A stretch of 64,000 bases of DNA, from the NCBI RefSeq assembly GCF_004920835.1, contig NZ_QFHO01000009.1:62001-126000 (forward strand), given 5' to 3'. Below are positions 46,946 through 56,425 of the stretch, in pieces. How positions within the stretch are numbered: position 1 is the stretch's first letter; every line of letters begins with the position of its first letter. A program made the translations under genes and the position numbers. The notes under the pieces are model-generated. The model had not been told where the DNA came from. It saw nothing but the letters and a program-made list of their open reading frames with translations, and did not search any database. This DNA comes from Stenotrophomonas maltophilia. Its GTDB lineage: Bacteria; Pseudomonadota; Gammaproteobacteria; Xanthomonadales; Xanthomonadaceae.

Positions 46946-47235
46946 TTGGGGCGTTTCGCGTCTTGGGCAGGGCGTCGGGGCGTGGCCATGCGACCACGGC
47001 CGGCAGGGCCGTTAGTGTAGCGACCTGGGGCGGTCGGTGATCCGCAGCGTCGGTGCTCCGGGCAGGGCCGTTGGCCGGGCTGTCTGCAGGCCAACGCCAC
47101 ACGCCCGTACACCTGTGGTTTGGTTGATTTCCGTAGGCCCCCACGGTAGTGTCAGCCCCGGCGATTTCCGCCAAACGGCCTCCATGGAAACCGGGGCAAC
47201 TCATCCCCGGGCGGGCGTTGATGGAAAGAACAAGC

Positions 47236-48513
47236 ATGACTGCAGCCAGCACGGCCGCCGAACCTCGTTACACCTGGCGTACCGTCCTGCTCAGCATTCT
47301 GGTCGCCCTTGTCCCGCTTGCCGGATCCGCACCCTACAACCTGCTGAAGGCGGTGCTGCTGCTGGCCCTGCTGGTCACCGGCGTGGTCCTGATCCGCCGC
47401 CAGCCCGATGTCCGACTGCGCTACCACATCGCCCGGTTCATCGTGATCGTCTGCTTGCTGCGCCTGGCCTACGCCTTCTACAGCATCGGCTGGCACGGCC
47501 TGCGCTGGAACGAACTGGACCTTCCGGCACAGACACTGATCTACCTGGGCACGGCCGCGGTGTTCGCCACCGCCCTGGACTGGCGACTGATCTGGAAGAT
47601 CTTCGCTTTGTCGACCCTGATCTTCGGTGGCTCGTGCATCGTGCAGCACCACATGATGGGGCTGGAACGCGCACATGGTTTCAGCGGTGGTGAGTGGACG
47701 GCCATCGAGTTCACCATGGTCACGCTGTGCATGGCGCTGTTTTCGGTCATCCGGCTGATCCAGCCGAACGTCCATCCGGCCGAGCGCTGGCTGCACGGCA
47801 TCGCCATCACGGTGGGCGTCTACGGTTCGATCCTGGCGCAGAGCCGGGGGCCGATCCTGGCGTTCATTCCCGCAATGCTGATGGTGATCGCCGTGCACGT
47901 CCGGCGCACCCGGCGCTGGCGCGGCGCGTTGGCCTTTGTCGGGGCGCTGGTCATCGGCGTGGCCGGTGCCACCAGCGTGCTGAACCACCAGGTCATCCAG
48001 CGCTTCGGTGAGGTCAGTGGCGAAATCTCCGGTTTCAGCCAGGAGAACGAGGTCGGCTCGGTCCGCGAGCGCATTGCAATGTGGGGCGTGGCGGTCGACG
48101 CCTTCGCGGAGCACCCGTTGGCCGGTGTCGGCCTGAACCAGTTCGGCACCTATGCACGCGAAGGTATCGCCCGCGGCGAGGTCTCCGATTCAATCGTACG
48201 TTACAACCACCCGCACAACGAATACCTGGAAGCGGCGGCGACCGGTGGTGTGCCGCTGTTGGTGATCATGCTGCTGATCTTCATCCTGCCCGGCATCCAC
48301 TTCGCGCGACGTCTCGGCCATGCCGATGAGACGACCGCGATGATCGCCACCGCAGGACTCGCAGTGGTCATTGTCTACGCACTCTCGGCGTTCACGGACA
48401 ACGTGTTCTACCGGGCGATGCCGCATTCGTTCTATTTCTACCTGGTGCTGGGCTTCATGCTGGCGACCGCATTGCCTGCGCGCAACCTGCACCGGGAAGG
48501 GAGTGCCCGCTGA
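47236..48513 (+). CDS. O-antigen ligase/polymerase-like membrane protein (Wzy_C)
   Basis: A 425-residue protein with about ten membrane helices and the Wzy_C features: LAQSRGPILAFIPAML, ERIAMWGVAVDAFAEHPLAG with the Arg and Trp, and VGLNQFGTYA followed by YNHPHNEYLEAAATGG, the periplasmic loop with its catalytic His. These are shared by WaaL ligases and O-antigen polymerases. Which role applies cannot be decided here. ATG 47236 was picked as the closest to GGAAAGA. It overlaps the next gene by one base. Confidence 0.9.
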   Translation: MTAASTAAEPRYTWRTVLLSILVALVPLAGSAPYNLLKAVLLLALLVTGVVLIRRQPDVRLRYHIARFIVIVCLLRLAYAFYSIGWHGLRWNELDLPAQTLIYLGTAAVFATALDWRLIWKIFALSTLIFGGSCIVQHHMMGLERAHGFSGGEWTAIEFTMVTLCMALFSVIRLIQPNVHPAERWLHGIAITVGVYGSILAQSRGPILAFIPAMLMVIAVHVRRTRRWRGALAFVGALVIGVAGATSVLNHQVIQRFGEVSGEISGFSQENEVGSVRERIAMWGVAVDAFAEHPLAGVGLNQFGTYAREGIARGEVSDSIVRYNHPHNEYLEAAATGGVPLLVIMLLIFILPGIHFARRLGHADETTAMIATAGLAVVIVYALSAFTDNVFYRAMPHSFYFYLVLGFMLATALPARNLHREGSAR

Positions 48514-49505
48514 TGGCACATATCCATCTGCTGGCCGCCGACAACCAGCGTGGCCTGTCCCATGACATCCAGGTGATCGAGCGCTCGCTGCAGCAGCTCG
48601 GGCACGAGGTGACCGTCAGCCGTCTTGATGCAGTGCGCAATGGCGGCGCCTGGAAGCTGCGCGGGATGCGCCTGCGCAGGCTGCTGGCCTCGTGGCTGAG
48701 CCTGGGCCGGAAGCCGGCACGGTTCGACATCAACATCTCGCTGGAGCATGTCCGGCCGGCAAGCTTCGGCCTGGCGAAGGTCAACCTGCTGATTCCGAAT
48801 CCGGAATGGGTGTCCGCACGCAGCCTGCGCATCCTGCCGCGGTTCGATGCACTGCTGACCAAGACCGAAGAAGCCACGCGCATCTTCAATGCACTTGGCC
48901 TGCGCGCGCTGGAGGTCGGCTTCTGCAGTCGTGACCGTCACGACCCTTCGGTGCCGCGCAAGCCGCGCAGCTTCCTGCATGCAGCCGGTACCAGTCGCAT
49001 GAAGGGCACGGCAACGCTGGTCGAGGTCTGGAAGCGCCATCCGGAGTGGCCGTTGCTGACCGTCCTGCGGGGTGGTCCTTCGGACGAGGACGAGGGCGGT
49101 GCCGCGAACCTGCGGATCGTCCGCGAGCGCCTGCTCGATGAGGAAGTGCGGCGCCTGCAGAACGAACATGCGTTCCACCTGTGCCTGTCGCAGACGGAAG
49201 GCTGGGGCCACTACCTGGTGGAGGCGATGAGCTGTGCGGCGGTGGTGATCACCTGCGATGGCGCGCCGATGAACCAGATGATCGACGACAGTCGTGGCAT
49301 CCTCGTTGCTGCCCATGAGGGCCAGCCCTGCCACCTGTCCAGGACCTGGCACGTGGACGAGGCGGCGCTGGAACAGGCCATCGAGCGTGCCTTGGCGATG
49401 GATGCGCTGGAGTGGAGCCGTTTGGGCGCGGATGCGCGCGCGTGGCATCTGGCCAGCGAGGTCGCGTTCCCGAAGCGGCTGGGTGAGGCCCTGGCCAAGC
49501 TCTGA
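48513..49505 (+). CDS. Glycosyltransferase (GT4-like)
   Basis: A 330-residue protein that shares an overlap (TGATG) with the ligase/polymerase-like gene, so both are expected to act on the same surface polysaccharide or LPS sugar. The C-terminal domain has the look of GT-B retaining enzymes: LHAAGTSRMKGTATLVEVWK, LCLSQTEGWGHYLVEAMSCA with the E-x7-E-like motif, and DDSRGILVA. The N-terminal domain is short. Donor and acceptor sugars are unknown. Confidence 0.85.
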   Translation: MAHIHLLAADNQRGLSHDIQVIERSLQQLGHEVTVSRLDAVRNGGAWKLRGMRLRRLLASWLSLGRKPARFDINISLEHVRPASFGLAKVNLLIPNPEWVSARSLRILPRFDALLTKTEEATRIFNALGLRALEVGFCSRDRHDPSVPRKPRSFLHAAGTSRMKGTATLVEVWKRHPEWPLLTVLRGGPSDEDEGGAANLRIVRERLLDEEVRRLQNEHAFHLCLSQTEGWGHYLVEAMSCAAVVITCDGAPMNQMIDDSRGILVAAHEGQPCHLSRTWHVDEAALEQAIERALAMDALEWSRLGADARAWHLASEVAFPKRLGEALAKL

Positions 49506-49532
49506 GGCGAACACGCTGTGGTTGGTGCGTGC

Positions 49533-49925
49533 TCAGGCGGGGACCAGCGTGACCTGCGGGTGGCCGTTGAAGATCTCCATCACGATCTCGAAGTAGGTCT
49601 GTCCCTGGCCCTGTTGCAGCGCCGCCAGCTGGTCGGCGATCACCGCGGTGTTGAAGGTGCCGGCCTGATCGAGTTTTGACTGCAGCCAGGCCTGGGTGGT
49701 CCTGCGGCCCAGTGCTTCGCGGCTGTGCTCGATGTCGCGCCACACAACCGTGGTGGAGGCATGACCAGCGAGAGCGCCGTAGCCACCCCACAGCAGATCA
49801 TCCAACGCGTCCAGGCTGGGTCCCAGCTGCCAGTCTTCGTCGGCCATGAACACGCGATTGATTTCCACGTAGAGACTGGCGATGTCGTTGATGGACGCGC
49901 CTTCGATGTGCAGGATCCGGGTCAT
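49533..49925 (-). CDS. Barstar-family protein, no barnase nearby
   Basis: A 130-residue protein with the barstar pattern: ILHIEGASINDIASLYVEIN, then QLGPSLDALDDLLWGGYG and VVWRDIEHSREALG, including the Asp-rich DALDDLLW that contacts barnase. ATG 49925 gives the family start. No ribonuclease gene is adjacent on either side. It is either an immunity gene kept against neighbours' RNases or has another role. Confidence 0.8.
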   Translation of the reverse strand: MTRILHIEGASINDIASLYVEINRVFMADEDWQLGPSLDALDDLLWGGYGALAGHASTTVVWRDIEHSREALGRRTTQAWLQSKLDQAGTFNTAVIADQLAALQQGQGQTYFEIVMEIFNGHPQVTLVPA

Positions 49926-50180
49926 CTGCCGACTGTAGCCGTCCCGGGCGTCGCCATGCCATGACATGCCCGGTCCGGGACAGTTCTGTCATGTGCAGAT
50001 AATCCAGGGTCATCGTGCACAGGGCCTGGCGTGATTATGGCGTTAAATCCATGTGATTTTCATCGGGCGCTGGCGTGTCAGCGGTATTCGATAAATGATA
50101 TGGCGCCATTATCCGCTTCTTTATTTTCTGACTACCTGCACAGTTTTATGTATTTGGATCGGTCCATATATAAAGTCCCG
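49926..50180. other. Intergenic region between barstar-like and chemoreceptor genes
   Basis: AT-rich in its right half, with no gene I can support apart from the sigma-28 promoter at 50181. Confidence 0.4.
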
Positions 50181-50207
50181 TAAAGTTTCCCGTCGCTGCG
50201 CCGCCAT
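50181..50207 (+). promoter_or_regulatory. Sigma-28 (FliA) promoter of the chemoreceptor gene
   Basis: TAAAGTTT (50181-50188), an exact match to the -35 consensus, then 11 bases and GCCGCCAT (50200-50207), five of eight for GCCGATAA. This sits 31 bases before the ATG of a methyl-accepting chemotaxis gene, a usual FliA target. Confidence 0.75.
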
Positions 50208-50238
50208 CGAACGTACGGCCACGATCAAGGGAATTGAG

Positions 50239-52461
50239 ATGCTTGCCTTACGTAATCTCCGTGTGGGATCCCGGCTTGGCGCCGGCTTCGGTCTGCTGCT
50301 GCTGTTCATCATGGCCATCGTCGGCCTCGTGCTGTATGGAAATCACCTGAAGTCCGCCCAGTTCGAGAAAGTGGTGGACGTCAACATGGTGAAGATGCGT
50401 TTGTTGAATGACATGCTTGATACCAACAACGCGGTGCTGATGCATCGCCGCCTGATGGTGATCAAGCGTGGTGACGAGTTCGACAAGGATTACCAGCGTG
50501 CCCAGGAGTTGTCGCGGACCTATGACGGTATCTGGGCCAAGTACATCAAGATTCCGCGTGATGCTACCGGCGACACCCTGGTTGCACGCATCGAGGCCGC
50601 CCGCAAGGCCACCGATGCGTCAACCCAGCAACTGCATGAGCGCATGAAGTCCGGGGATTTTGATGGCGCAGCGAAGGAGCTGCTGGCCGAGCACGGATTG
50701 GCAACGGCCTGGAATGAATCCATTTCGGCCCTGCTGCGCCATCAGGAAACGCTGACCGAACGCAGCCGCGAAGAGTACCGCGCAACAGAATCGTGGACCG
50801 GCACGCTATCGATCGCGTTCGGGGCACTGAGCCTGTTGCTGGGCACGTTGGCGGCCTGGGCGATCACCCGCAGCCTGACCCGCCCGCTGGAAGGAGCGGT
50901 GAAGCTGGCCGATGGCATCGCCAATGGCCGTCTGGACAGCAGCATCGACGCCACCGGCAATGACGAGGTGACCCAGCTGCTGAAGTCGATGCAGCGCATG
51001 CAGGCACAGTTGCAGTCGGTGATGGCGGCACAGGGCGAGCTGGCCCGCCAGCACGATGCCGGCAGCCTCAGCTACCGCATGGATGAAAGCGCGTTCCCCG
51101 GCGACTACGGGCGCATGGTGCACGAGACCAATGCGCTGGTCGGCTCGCACGTGCAGGTGCAGAACCGCTTGATCGAGGTGATGAAGCACTACGCGCGTGG
51201 CGACCTGTCGGTGGACATGGATCCATTGCCCGGCGAGAAGGCGGCGATCACCCAGGCGATGGATGAGACCAAGAGCAGCCTGTCGGCGATCAACAGCGAG
51301 ATCCGCCGCTTGGCAACCGCCGCTGCGGCAGGTGACTTCAGCCTGCGTGGTGACGAGGATCGCTTCGCCTACGATTTCCGCGACATGGTGGCGGGGCTCA
51401 ATCGCCTGATGCAGACCACCGACGAGAACCTGGTACAGGTCTCGACCCTGCTGCAGGCCATCTCGCGCGGTGACCTGACCGTGCGCATGCAGGGCGATTT
51501 CCATGGTGTGTTCGCGCGCATGCGTGATGACTGCAATGCCACGGTCGATCAGCTCAAGCAGATCGTCGGTCGCATCCAGGCCAGTGCATCCAGCATCAAC
51601 CTTGCGGCAGGTGAGATCGCCTCGGGCAACACCGACCTGTCGCGGCGTACCGAGCAGCAGGCGGCGAACCTGGAAGAGACGGCGGCATCGATGGAGGAGC
51701 TGACCTCCACCGTGAAGCAGAATGCCGAGCATGCACGCCAGGCCAACCAGCTCGCCATCGGCGCGCATGGTGTCGCCTCGCAGGGCGGCGAGGTGGTTGG
51801 CCAGGTGGTCACCACGATGACGGCCATCGAGGCGTCGTCGAAGAAGATCGCTGAGATCATCTCGGTCATCGACGGTATCGCGTTCCAGACCAATATCCTG
51901 GCGTTGAACGCCGCGGTGGAAGCCGCGCGTGCCGGCGAGCAGGGCAGGGGGTTTGCGGTGGTTGCCAGCGAGGTACGCACACTGGCGCAGCGTTCGGCAG
52001 GCGCGGCCAAGGAGATCAAGGGCCTGATCGAAGACTCGGTCGGCAAGGTCGCCGACGGATCGGCCCTGGTCCGCCAGGCCGGCACCACGATGGGTGAGAT
52101 CGTGGCCTCCGTGCAGCGGGTGACCGACATCATGGCCGACATCTCCGCCGCCTCGCAGGAGCAGAGCTCGGGTATCGAGCAGGTCAACCAGGCGGTGGTG
52201 CAGATGGACGAGACCACCCAGCAGAACGCGGCCCTGGTGGAAGAAGCGAGCGCCGCCGCACGCTCGATGGAGGAGCAGTCCAACCTGCTGGCCGAGGCGG
52301 TATCGGTATTCCGCACCGGCGCAATGACGGCCGCAGCTGCGGTACGCCCGGCCTTGGCTGCAGTGGCTGCCACTGTTAGCCCGGTGCGCCGTTCTGCACC
52401 GCTGTCGCCACGCATCGAACCGACGCTGGCGGCCAATGCGGGCGGCTGGGAAGAGTTCTAG
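50239..52461 (+). CDS. Methyl-accepting chemotaxis protein
   Basis: A 740-residue receptor. Membrane helix 1 (residues about 15-34), a periplasmic helical bundle of about 150 residues ([20 protein letters not shown] to [15 protein letters not shown]), helix 2 (about 195-212), a HAMP domain ([20 protein letters not shown]), an extended HAMP-like region ([16 protein letters not shown]) and the signalling tip ([20 protein letters not shown]). The last residues, GGWEEF, resemble the xWxxF tail that binds CheR/CheB in some receptors. Ligand unknown. Confidence 0.95.
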   Translation: MLALRNLRVGSRLGAGFGLLLLFIMAIVGLVLYGNHLKSAQFEKVVDVNMVKMRLLNDMLDTNNAVLMHRRLMVIKRGDEFDKDYQRAQELSRTYDGIWAKYIKIPRDATGDTLVARIEAARKATDASTQQLHERMKSGDFDGAAKELLAEHGLATAWNESISALLRHQETLTERSREEYRATESWTGTLSIAFGALSLLLGTLAAWAITRSLTRPLEGAVKLADGIANGRLDSSIDATGNDEVTQLLKSMQRMQAQLQSVMAAQGELARQHDAGSLSYRMDESAFPGDYGRMVHETNALVGSHVQVQNRLIEVMKHYARGDLSVDMDPLPGEKAAITQAMDETKSSLSAINSEIRRLATAAAAGDFSLRGDEDRFAYDFRDMVAGLNRLMQTTDENLVQVSTLLQAISRGDLTVRMQGDFHGVFARMRDDCNATVDQLKQIVGRIQASASSINLAAGEIASGNTDLSRRTEQQAANLEETAASMEELTSTVKQNAEHARQANQLAIGAHGVASQGGEVVGQVVTTMTAIEASSKKIAEIISVIDGIAFQTNILALNAAVEAARAGEQGRGFAVVASEVRTLAQRSAGAAKEIKGLIEDSVGKVADGSALVRQAGTTMGEIVASVQRVTDIMADISAASQEQSSGIEQVNQAVVQMDETTQQNAALVEEASAAARSMEEQSNLLAEAVSVFRTGAMTAAAAVRPALAAVAATVSPVRRSAPLSPRIEPTLAANAGGWEEF

Positions 52462-52634
52462 CAGGGTTGAAATGCCGGCAGGGAGACGGCGCCCATCGCG
52501 ATGGCTGATCGCGATGGGCGCGAATTTTCTTCCTGAACGGCTGATGGCCGATGAAGTGGCGGACACATGCATTTCACTTCCGGTTGCCAACCGCGGGAGG
52601 AAACTTGTGCCATACCGGACCTCAGGAGATGGCC

Positions 52635-52997
52635 ATGAAGACTTCGACCCGATTGCTTGTGCTGGGCACGCTGCTGGCGGCATCGTCCGTTGCCGGCGCA
52701 CAGACCTACGGACCACGTGATGAAGGACGCAAGTTCAATGACGGCAGCCGCGTGGTCTGCAAGAACGTGGAAGTGCAGCGCAACTCGCGCGACCCGAACC
52801 GCATCACGGGTACCGCGACTGGCGCCGTGATCGGTGGCCTGCTCGGCAACCAGGTCGGCGGCGGCAACGGCAAGAAGCTGGCCACCGTGGCGGGTGCCGT
52901 CGCCGGTGGTGCGGCGGGCCGCCAGATCCAGGGCAACAGCCAGCAGAAGAATGGTGATCGCGTGGTTGAACGCCGCTGTGAGCGCGTCTACCGCTGA
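52635..52997 (+). CDS. Glycine-zipper 2TM-domain protein
   Basis: A 120-residue exported protein. Signal peptide (MKTSTRLLVLGTLLAASSVAGA), then a soluble stretch with one Cys (VVCKNVEVQRN) and a glycine-zipper pair (ATGAVIGGLLGNQVGGGNGK and VAGAVAGGAAGRQIQGNSQQ) that would insert in the outer or inner membrane, as in the SlyB/Rickettsia 17 kDa antigen group. The Cys is not in a lipobox. AGGAG precedes ATG 52635. Function is probably envelope integrity. Confidence 0.85.
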   Translation: MKTSTRLLVLGTLLAASSVAGAQTYGPRDEGRKFNDGSRVVCKNVEVQRNSRDPNRITGTATGAVIGGLLGNQVGGGNGKKLATVAGAVAGGAAGRQIQGNSQQKNGDRVVERRCERVYR

Positions 52998-53067
52998 TTG
53001 ATCGACCCGTCACCCCTTCCACACTGCAGTACTCGGACGCCGGCCCCACGCCGGCGTTCGTCGTTAT

Positions 53068-53148
53068 GCAAAAAGGGGACGGAGGGGATTAAGTCGCAAT
53101 CCCCCAACCGGCCGCTTACGACTTAATCCCCTCCGTCCCCTTTTTTGC
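53068..53148. repeat. Long GGGGACGGAGGGGATTAAGTCG inverted repeat at the end of the ABC permease gene
   Basis: Two arms of about 29 bases (GCAAAAAGGGGACGGAGGGG continued by ATTAAGTCG) at 53068-53096 and 53119-53148, inverted around a 22-base spacer. The second arm encodes the last residues of the permease gene at 53116 (AKKGTEGIKS) and its stop lies in the loop edge. Confidence 0.9.
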
Positions 53149-54243
53149 GAGGAGGCGCCAGGCGGCGAGGGCACCGTAGAGCAGCAGCAGGGTGCTGAGG
53201 GTGATCAGCTCGTGGCTGACTTCCGCAAGACTGGCATCCATCTGGTTCAGGCGCACCATCAGGTTGATGCCCGAGGTGGTCGGCAGCAACTGCGCCAGCC
53301 AGACCAGCGGTTGCGGCGTCATCACCGCCGGCCACGACAGGTTGGCCAGGAAGAACAGCGGGATCGAGGTGGCAATGATGTACTGGAACGCACGCTCGCG
53401 GGTGCGGAAGAAGCTGCCGACGAACAGGCCGAACGCCACCGTGGCGGCGATGAACAAGGTGCCGCCCAGCAGCTGGCCCAGCGGGTTGCCGCCGCGCGGA
53501 TAGTCCTGCACCCAGGCGGTGAAACCGGCGTAGTAGAACAGGCCGAACAGTCCGATCAGGCCGAAGCCCAATGCCATGCCCCCCAAAGTCGGGAGGTCGA
53601 AGCGCAGTCGCCGGCCGAGTGCGAGGCGGCGGCCGCCGAGCAGGACGCCGATGCCCATCAGCAGCGTCTGGTGCACGATCAGCTCGGCCACGCCGGGCAC
53701 GATGGCGCTGCCGTAGCCTTCCTGGGTGTTGTACAGCGGGCGCTGCACCAGGGTGATCGGTGGTGCCTGCGGCGCGCCCATGAAGGCGGCCTGGCCGACC
53801 ACGGCGTCACGCCCGAAGGCACCCAGTGCATCGGCCACGCTGCCCAGCACCCAGCTGGCGCGGCCCAGGTAGGCACCGTTGCCGAGCAGCACCAGCTTGG
53901 CAGGATGGCCGCGCAGGATGTCGCGCTCCAGGTTGGCCGGGATCAGCACGACGCCTTCGGCGTGGCCGGCTTCCAGCTGTTGGCGTGCGCTGTCGATGTC
54001 GGCCGGTTGCCCGACCACGCGCGCGACCCGCAGCGCATCGAGCTTGCGCAGCAGTTCGCGGCTGGTCGCGCTGTGGTCTTCATCCACCACCAGCACCGGC
54101 AGGTTGCCGGCCACCTGGTGGCGGTATGCGGCCGGGTAGAAGAACGAATACAGGATCACCGCGCCGACCATCACCACGATCGCATAGCGGTCGCACAGCA
54201 CCGCCATCAGGGTCTGCCGCAGGCTGCGCCACAGTGCGCTCAT
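53116..54243 (-). CDS. ABC-2-type transporter permease (YhhJ/YbhR-like), second in operon
   Basis: A 375-residue membrane protein with one N-terminal helix (IVVMVGAVILYSFFYP), a large periplasmic domain (LPVLVVDEDHSATSRELLRK to NTQEGYGSAIVPG), and five C-terminal helices (ELIVHQTLLMGIGVLLGGRR, TVAFGLFVGSFFRTRERAFQ). It is probably one of a pair of permeases that work with a HlyD-like adaptor and TolC to export drugs or lipids. No ATP-binding gene is in view, so the ATPase is elsewhere or absent. The last ten codons come from an inserted repeat. Confidence 0.9.
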   Translation of the reverse strand: MSALWRSLRQTLMAVLCDRYAIVVMVGAVILYSFFYPAAYRHQVAGNLPVLVVDEDHSATSRELLRKLDALRVARVVGQPADIDSARQQLEAGHAEGVVLIPANLERDILRGHPAKLVLLGNGAYLGRASWVLGSVADALGAFGRDAVVGQAAFMGAPQAPPITLVQRPLYNTQEGYGSAIVPGVAELIVHQTLLMGIGVLLGGRRLALGRRLRFDLPTLGGMALGFGLIGLFGLFYYAGFTAWVQDYPRGGNPLGQLLGGTLFIAATVAFGLFVGSFFRTRERAFQYIIATSIPLFFLANLSWPAVMTPQPLVWLAQLLPTTSGINLMVRLNQMDASLAEVSHELITLSTLLLLYGALAAWRLLAKKGTEGIKS

Positions 54244-55427
54244 GCGTCGGCCCCTGCCGGTTGTGCGGCCTCGGGCGCACGCGCGAAGGCGATCAGGCGC
54301 AGCCCACCGATGCCGCCGGCTACGACTGACATCAGCAGCAGCGTGGCCAGCGGCCACGACGAGACCAGCAGCGGCGAACCGATGAACTGCTGCTGGGTCT
54401 GCAGCTTGATGTAGGCGCTCAGTGGCAGCAGCTGGTGCCAGATGCGGGTGAACAACGGGCCGTCCAGCACCGGGAAGGTCGCGCTGGAGAACGCCAGCGC
54501 GGTGCCGATGCTGAGGCCGACCGCGGACAGCGCGGTGCCCATGTCGCGGGTGACGCCGACGAAGAACAGCGCGTAGGCGGCGGTAGCCAGATAGAACAAG
54601 GGTTGTGCGAGCAGCAGCAGGAGCACGCTGCCCGCCACGCCATCGCCGCGCAGCCAGGCGAGGTAGCCGATGCCGAGTGCGCCATACACCGAGAACAGCA
54701 GGATGTATGGCGCGACCTTGCCGGCGATCGCCGGCCACGGCGTGCGGCCCAGCCAGGCGCGCAGGGTGCCGTCGCGGATCTCGCGGCCGAGGCTGCCGGC
54801 CACGGCAAGCGCCAGTACCAGTGACAGTACCGCCGGGAAGATCAGCGGCAGCAGGAACAGTTCGTAGCTGCGTGCAGGGTTGTAGAGGATGTCCGACTGC
54901 ACCGCGATCGGCACCGCACGCAGCTTGCCCGGGCCGACCTGCAGGCCGATGCGCTCGCGCAGCAGGCGCGCGTTCCAGGCCGAGACCGCGTCGCCGATAT
55001 CGCGCGCAGCGGATTGTCCAGTGGTCATGTAGGTAGCGTTGTAATAGGCGAACACCGTGCCCTGGCGGCCACGCAGCGCCTGCCGGGTGACGTCGCGCGG
55101 CACCAGCACGATGGCGAACACGTCCAGGCTGCGCAGCTGCGAGCGTGCGTCTTCCAGGTTCGCCGGCTGGCTGGCGATGCGCACGCCGGGACTGGCATCG
55201 AGCATACGCAGCAGCAGGCGGCTGTCGCTGCTGTGGTCGAGGTCGACCACGGAGATCGGGATGTCGCGCATCACCGAGGGCGTGAACATCCACGCCATCA
55301 CGGCCAGCATCAACAGCGGCAGCAAGGTGACCAGCATCAGATCGGCGCGGCTGCCGCGCAGCGCACGCAGTTCGCGCCGCCAGGAGCCGGCGAAGCCGCC
55401 GCGGTCGGGGCTCAGTGCTGGGGCCAT
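54240..55427 (-). CDS. ABC-2-type transporter permease, first in operon
   Basis: A 395-residue permease of the same design: a helix (LMLVTLLPLLMLAVMAWMF), the periplasmic loop (IPISVVDLDHSSDSRLLLRM) and C-terminal helices (SYELFLLPLIFPAVLSLVLA, ATAAYALFFVGVTRDMGTAL). ATG 55427 fits the family start and overlaps the HlyD-like gene by 16 bases. Its stop overlaps the second permease. The pair likely forms a heterodimer. Confidence 0.9.
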   Translation of the reverse strand: MAPALSPDRGGFAGSWRRELRALRGSRADLMLVTLLPLLMLAVMAWMFTPSVMRDIPISVVDLDHSSDSRLLLRMLDASPGVRIASQPANLEDARSQLRSLDVFAIVLVPRDVTRQALRGRQGTVFAYYNATYMTTGQSAARDIGDAVSAWNARLLRERIGLQVGPGKLRAVPIAVQSDILYNPARSYELFLLPLIFPAVLSLVLALAVAGSLGREIRDGTLRAWLGRTPWPAIAGKVAPYILLFSVYGALGIGYLAWLRGDGVAGSVLLLLLAQPLFYLATAAYALFFVGVTRDMGTALSAVGLSIGTALAFSSATFPVLDGPLFTRIWHQLLPLSAYIKLQTQQQFIGSPLLVSSWPLATLLLMSVVAGGIGGLRLIAFARAPEAAQPAGADA

Positions 55428-56425
55428 GCGAACAGCACGCTCATGCCCGGGCGGAAGCCCTCGATGCGGCGTACCGGGCGCACCCGCACCTCGAAGCTGC
55501 GGACGTCGTAGCCGGACGACTGGCGGGTGGTACGCCAGGTTGCATAGTCGCCGGCCGGGTTGATGAAGTAGACCTCGAATTCGCCGTCCTGGCCGAGCGC
55601 CGGCACGCTGCCGCGCAGCTTGCTGCCGACCTTCAGGCCCTGCATCTGCGATTCGCGCAGGTTCATCGCCACCCACATGCGATCAATGTCGACCAGGGTG
55701 AACACCGGGTAGCCGGCCGGCACCAGTTCGCCCGGGTCGGCCATGCGCTTGTTGATCTCGCCGGCCACCGGTGCGCGCCCTTCCACCTCGACACGCGCAG
55801 CGTTGACTTCGGCCACCGCGCCCTGTGCCTGCTGCACCTGGCCCTGCGCGGCACGCTTGTCCTGCTCGCGTGCACCGGCCAACGCCATGTCGTACTGCGC
55901 GCGGGCGGCACGTGCCAGTTCGCGCGAACTGGTGGCCTGGGCATGCGCTTCATCGCGCTTCTGCCGGGTCATCACTCCTTCGTTGAACAGGTTCTGCACG
56001 CGCCGGTAGGTGGCTTCAGCCAGCGTCGCACCGGCTTCGGCCCGCTTCCAGTTCGCTTCGGCTGCGCGGATGTCTTCGCTGCGCGCGCCTTCGTCGGCCT
56101 TGTCGGCCACCGCCTGTGCGGCGGCCAATGCACCGTGCGCCTGCTGTTCCTTGGCGGCCACTTCGGGGCTGTCGAGCAGGAACAGCACCTGCCCGGGCTG
56201 CACGCGGTCGCCCTCGCGCACCTTCAGCTCGGCCACGCGCGCGGTGATCTTGGCGGCCACGTTGATGGTGTCCGCATCGGCCATGCCCTGGATCTGGTCG
56301 CCTGGGCTGCGCCAGGCCAGCCACAGGCCGAGCACCACCACGACCAGCAGCACCACTATCAGGATCGGTCCCAACCGGCGCTTGCCCGGGGGCGTCGTCG
56401 CATCGTCGTGCAGCACATCACTCAT
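55412..56425 (-). CDS. HlyD-family membrane-fusion protein
   Basis: A 337-residue adaptor with one N-terminal helix (RLGPILIVVLLVVVVLGLWL), a biotinyl-lipoyl-like segment (NVAAKITARVAELKVREGD), a long coiled coil (AEANWKRAEAGATLAEATYR to AQGQVQQAQGAVAEVNAARV) and a beta-barrel part (APVAGEINKRMADPGELVPA). It bridges inner-membrane permeases and TolC in the same operon, overlapping both neighbours. Confidence 0.93.
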   Translation of the reverse strand: MSDVLHDDATTPPGKRRLGPILIVVLLVVVVLGLWLAWRSPGDQIQGMADADTINVAAKITARVAELKVREGDRVQPGQVLFLLDSPEVAAKEQQAHGALAAAQAVADKADEGARSEDIRAAEANWKRAEAGATLAEATYRRVQNLFNEGVMTRQKRDEAHAQATSSRELARAARAQYDMALAGAREQDKRAAQGQVQQAQGAVAEVNAARVEVEGRAPVAGEINKRMADPGELVPAGYPVFTLVDIDRMWVAMNLRESQMQGLKVGSKLRGSVPALGQDGEFEVYFINPAGDYATWRTTRQSSGYDVRSFEVRVRPVRRIEGFRPGMSVLFAWPQH

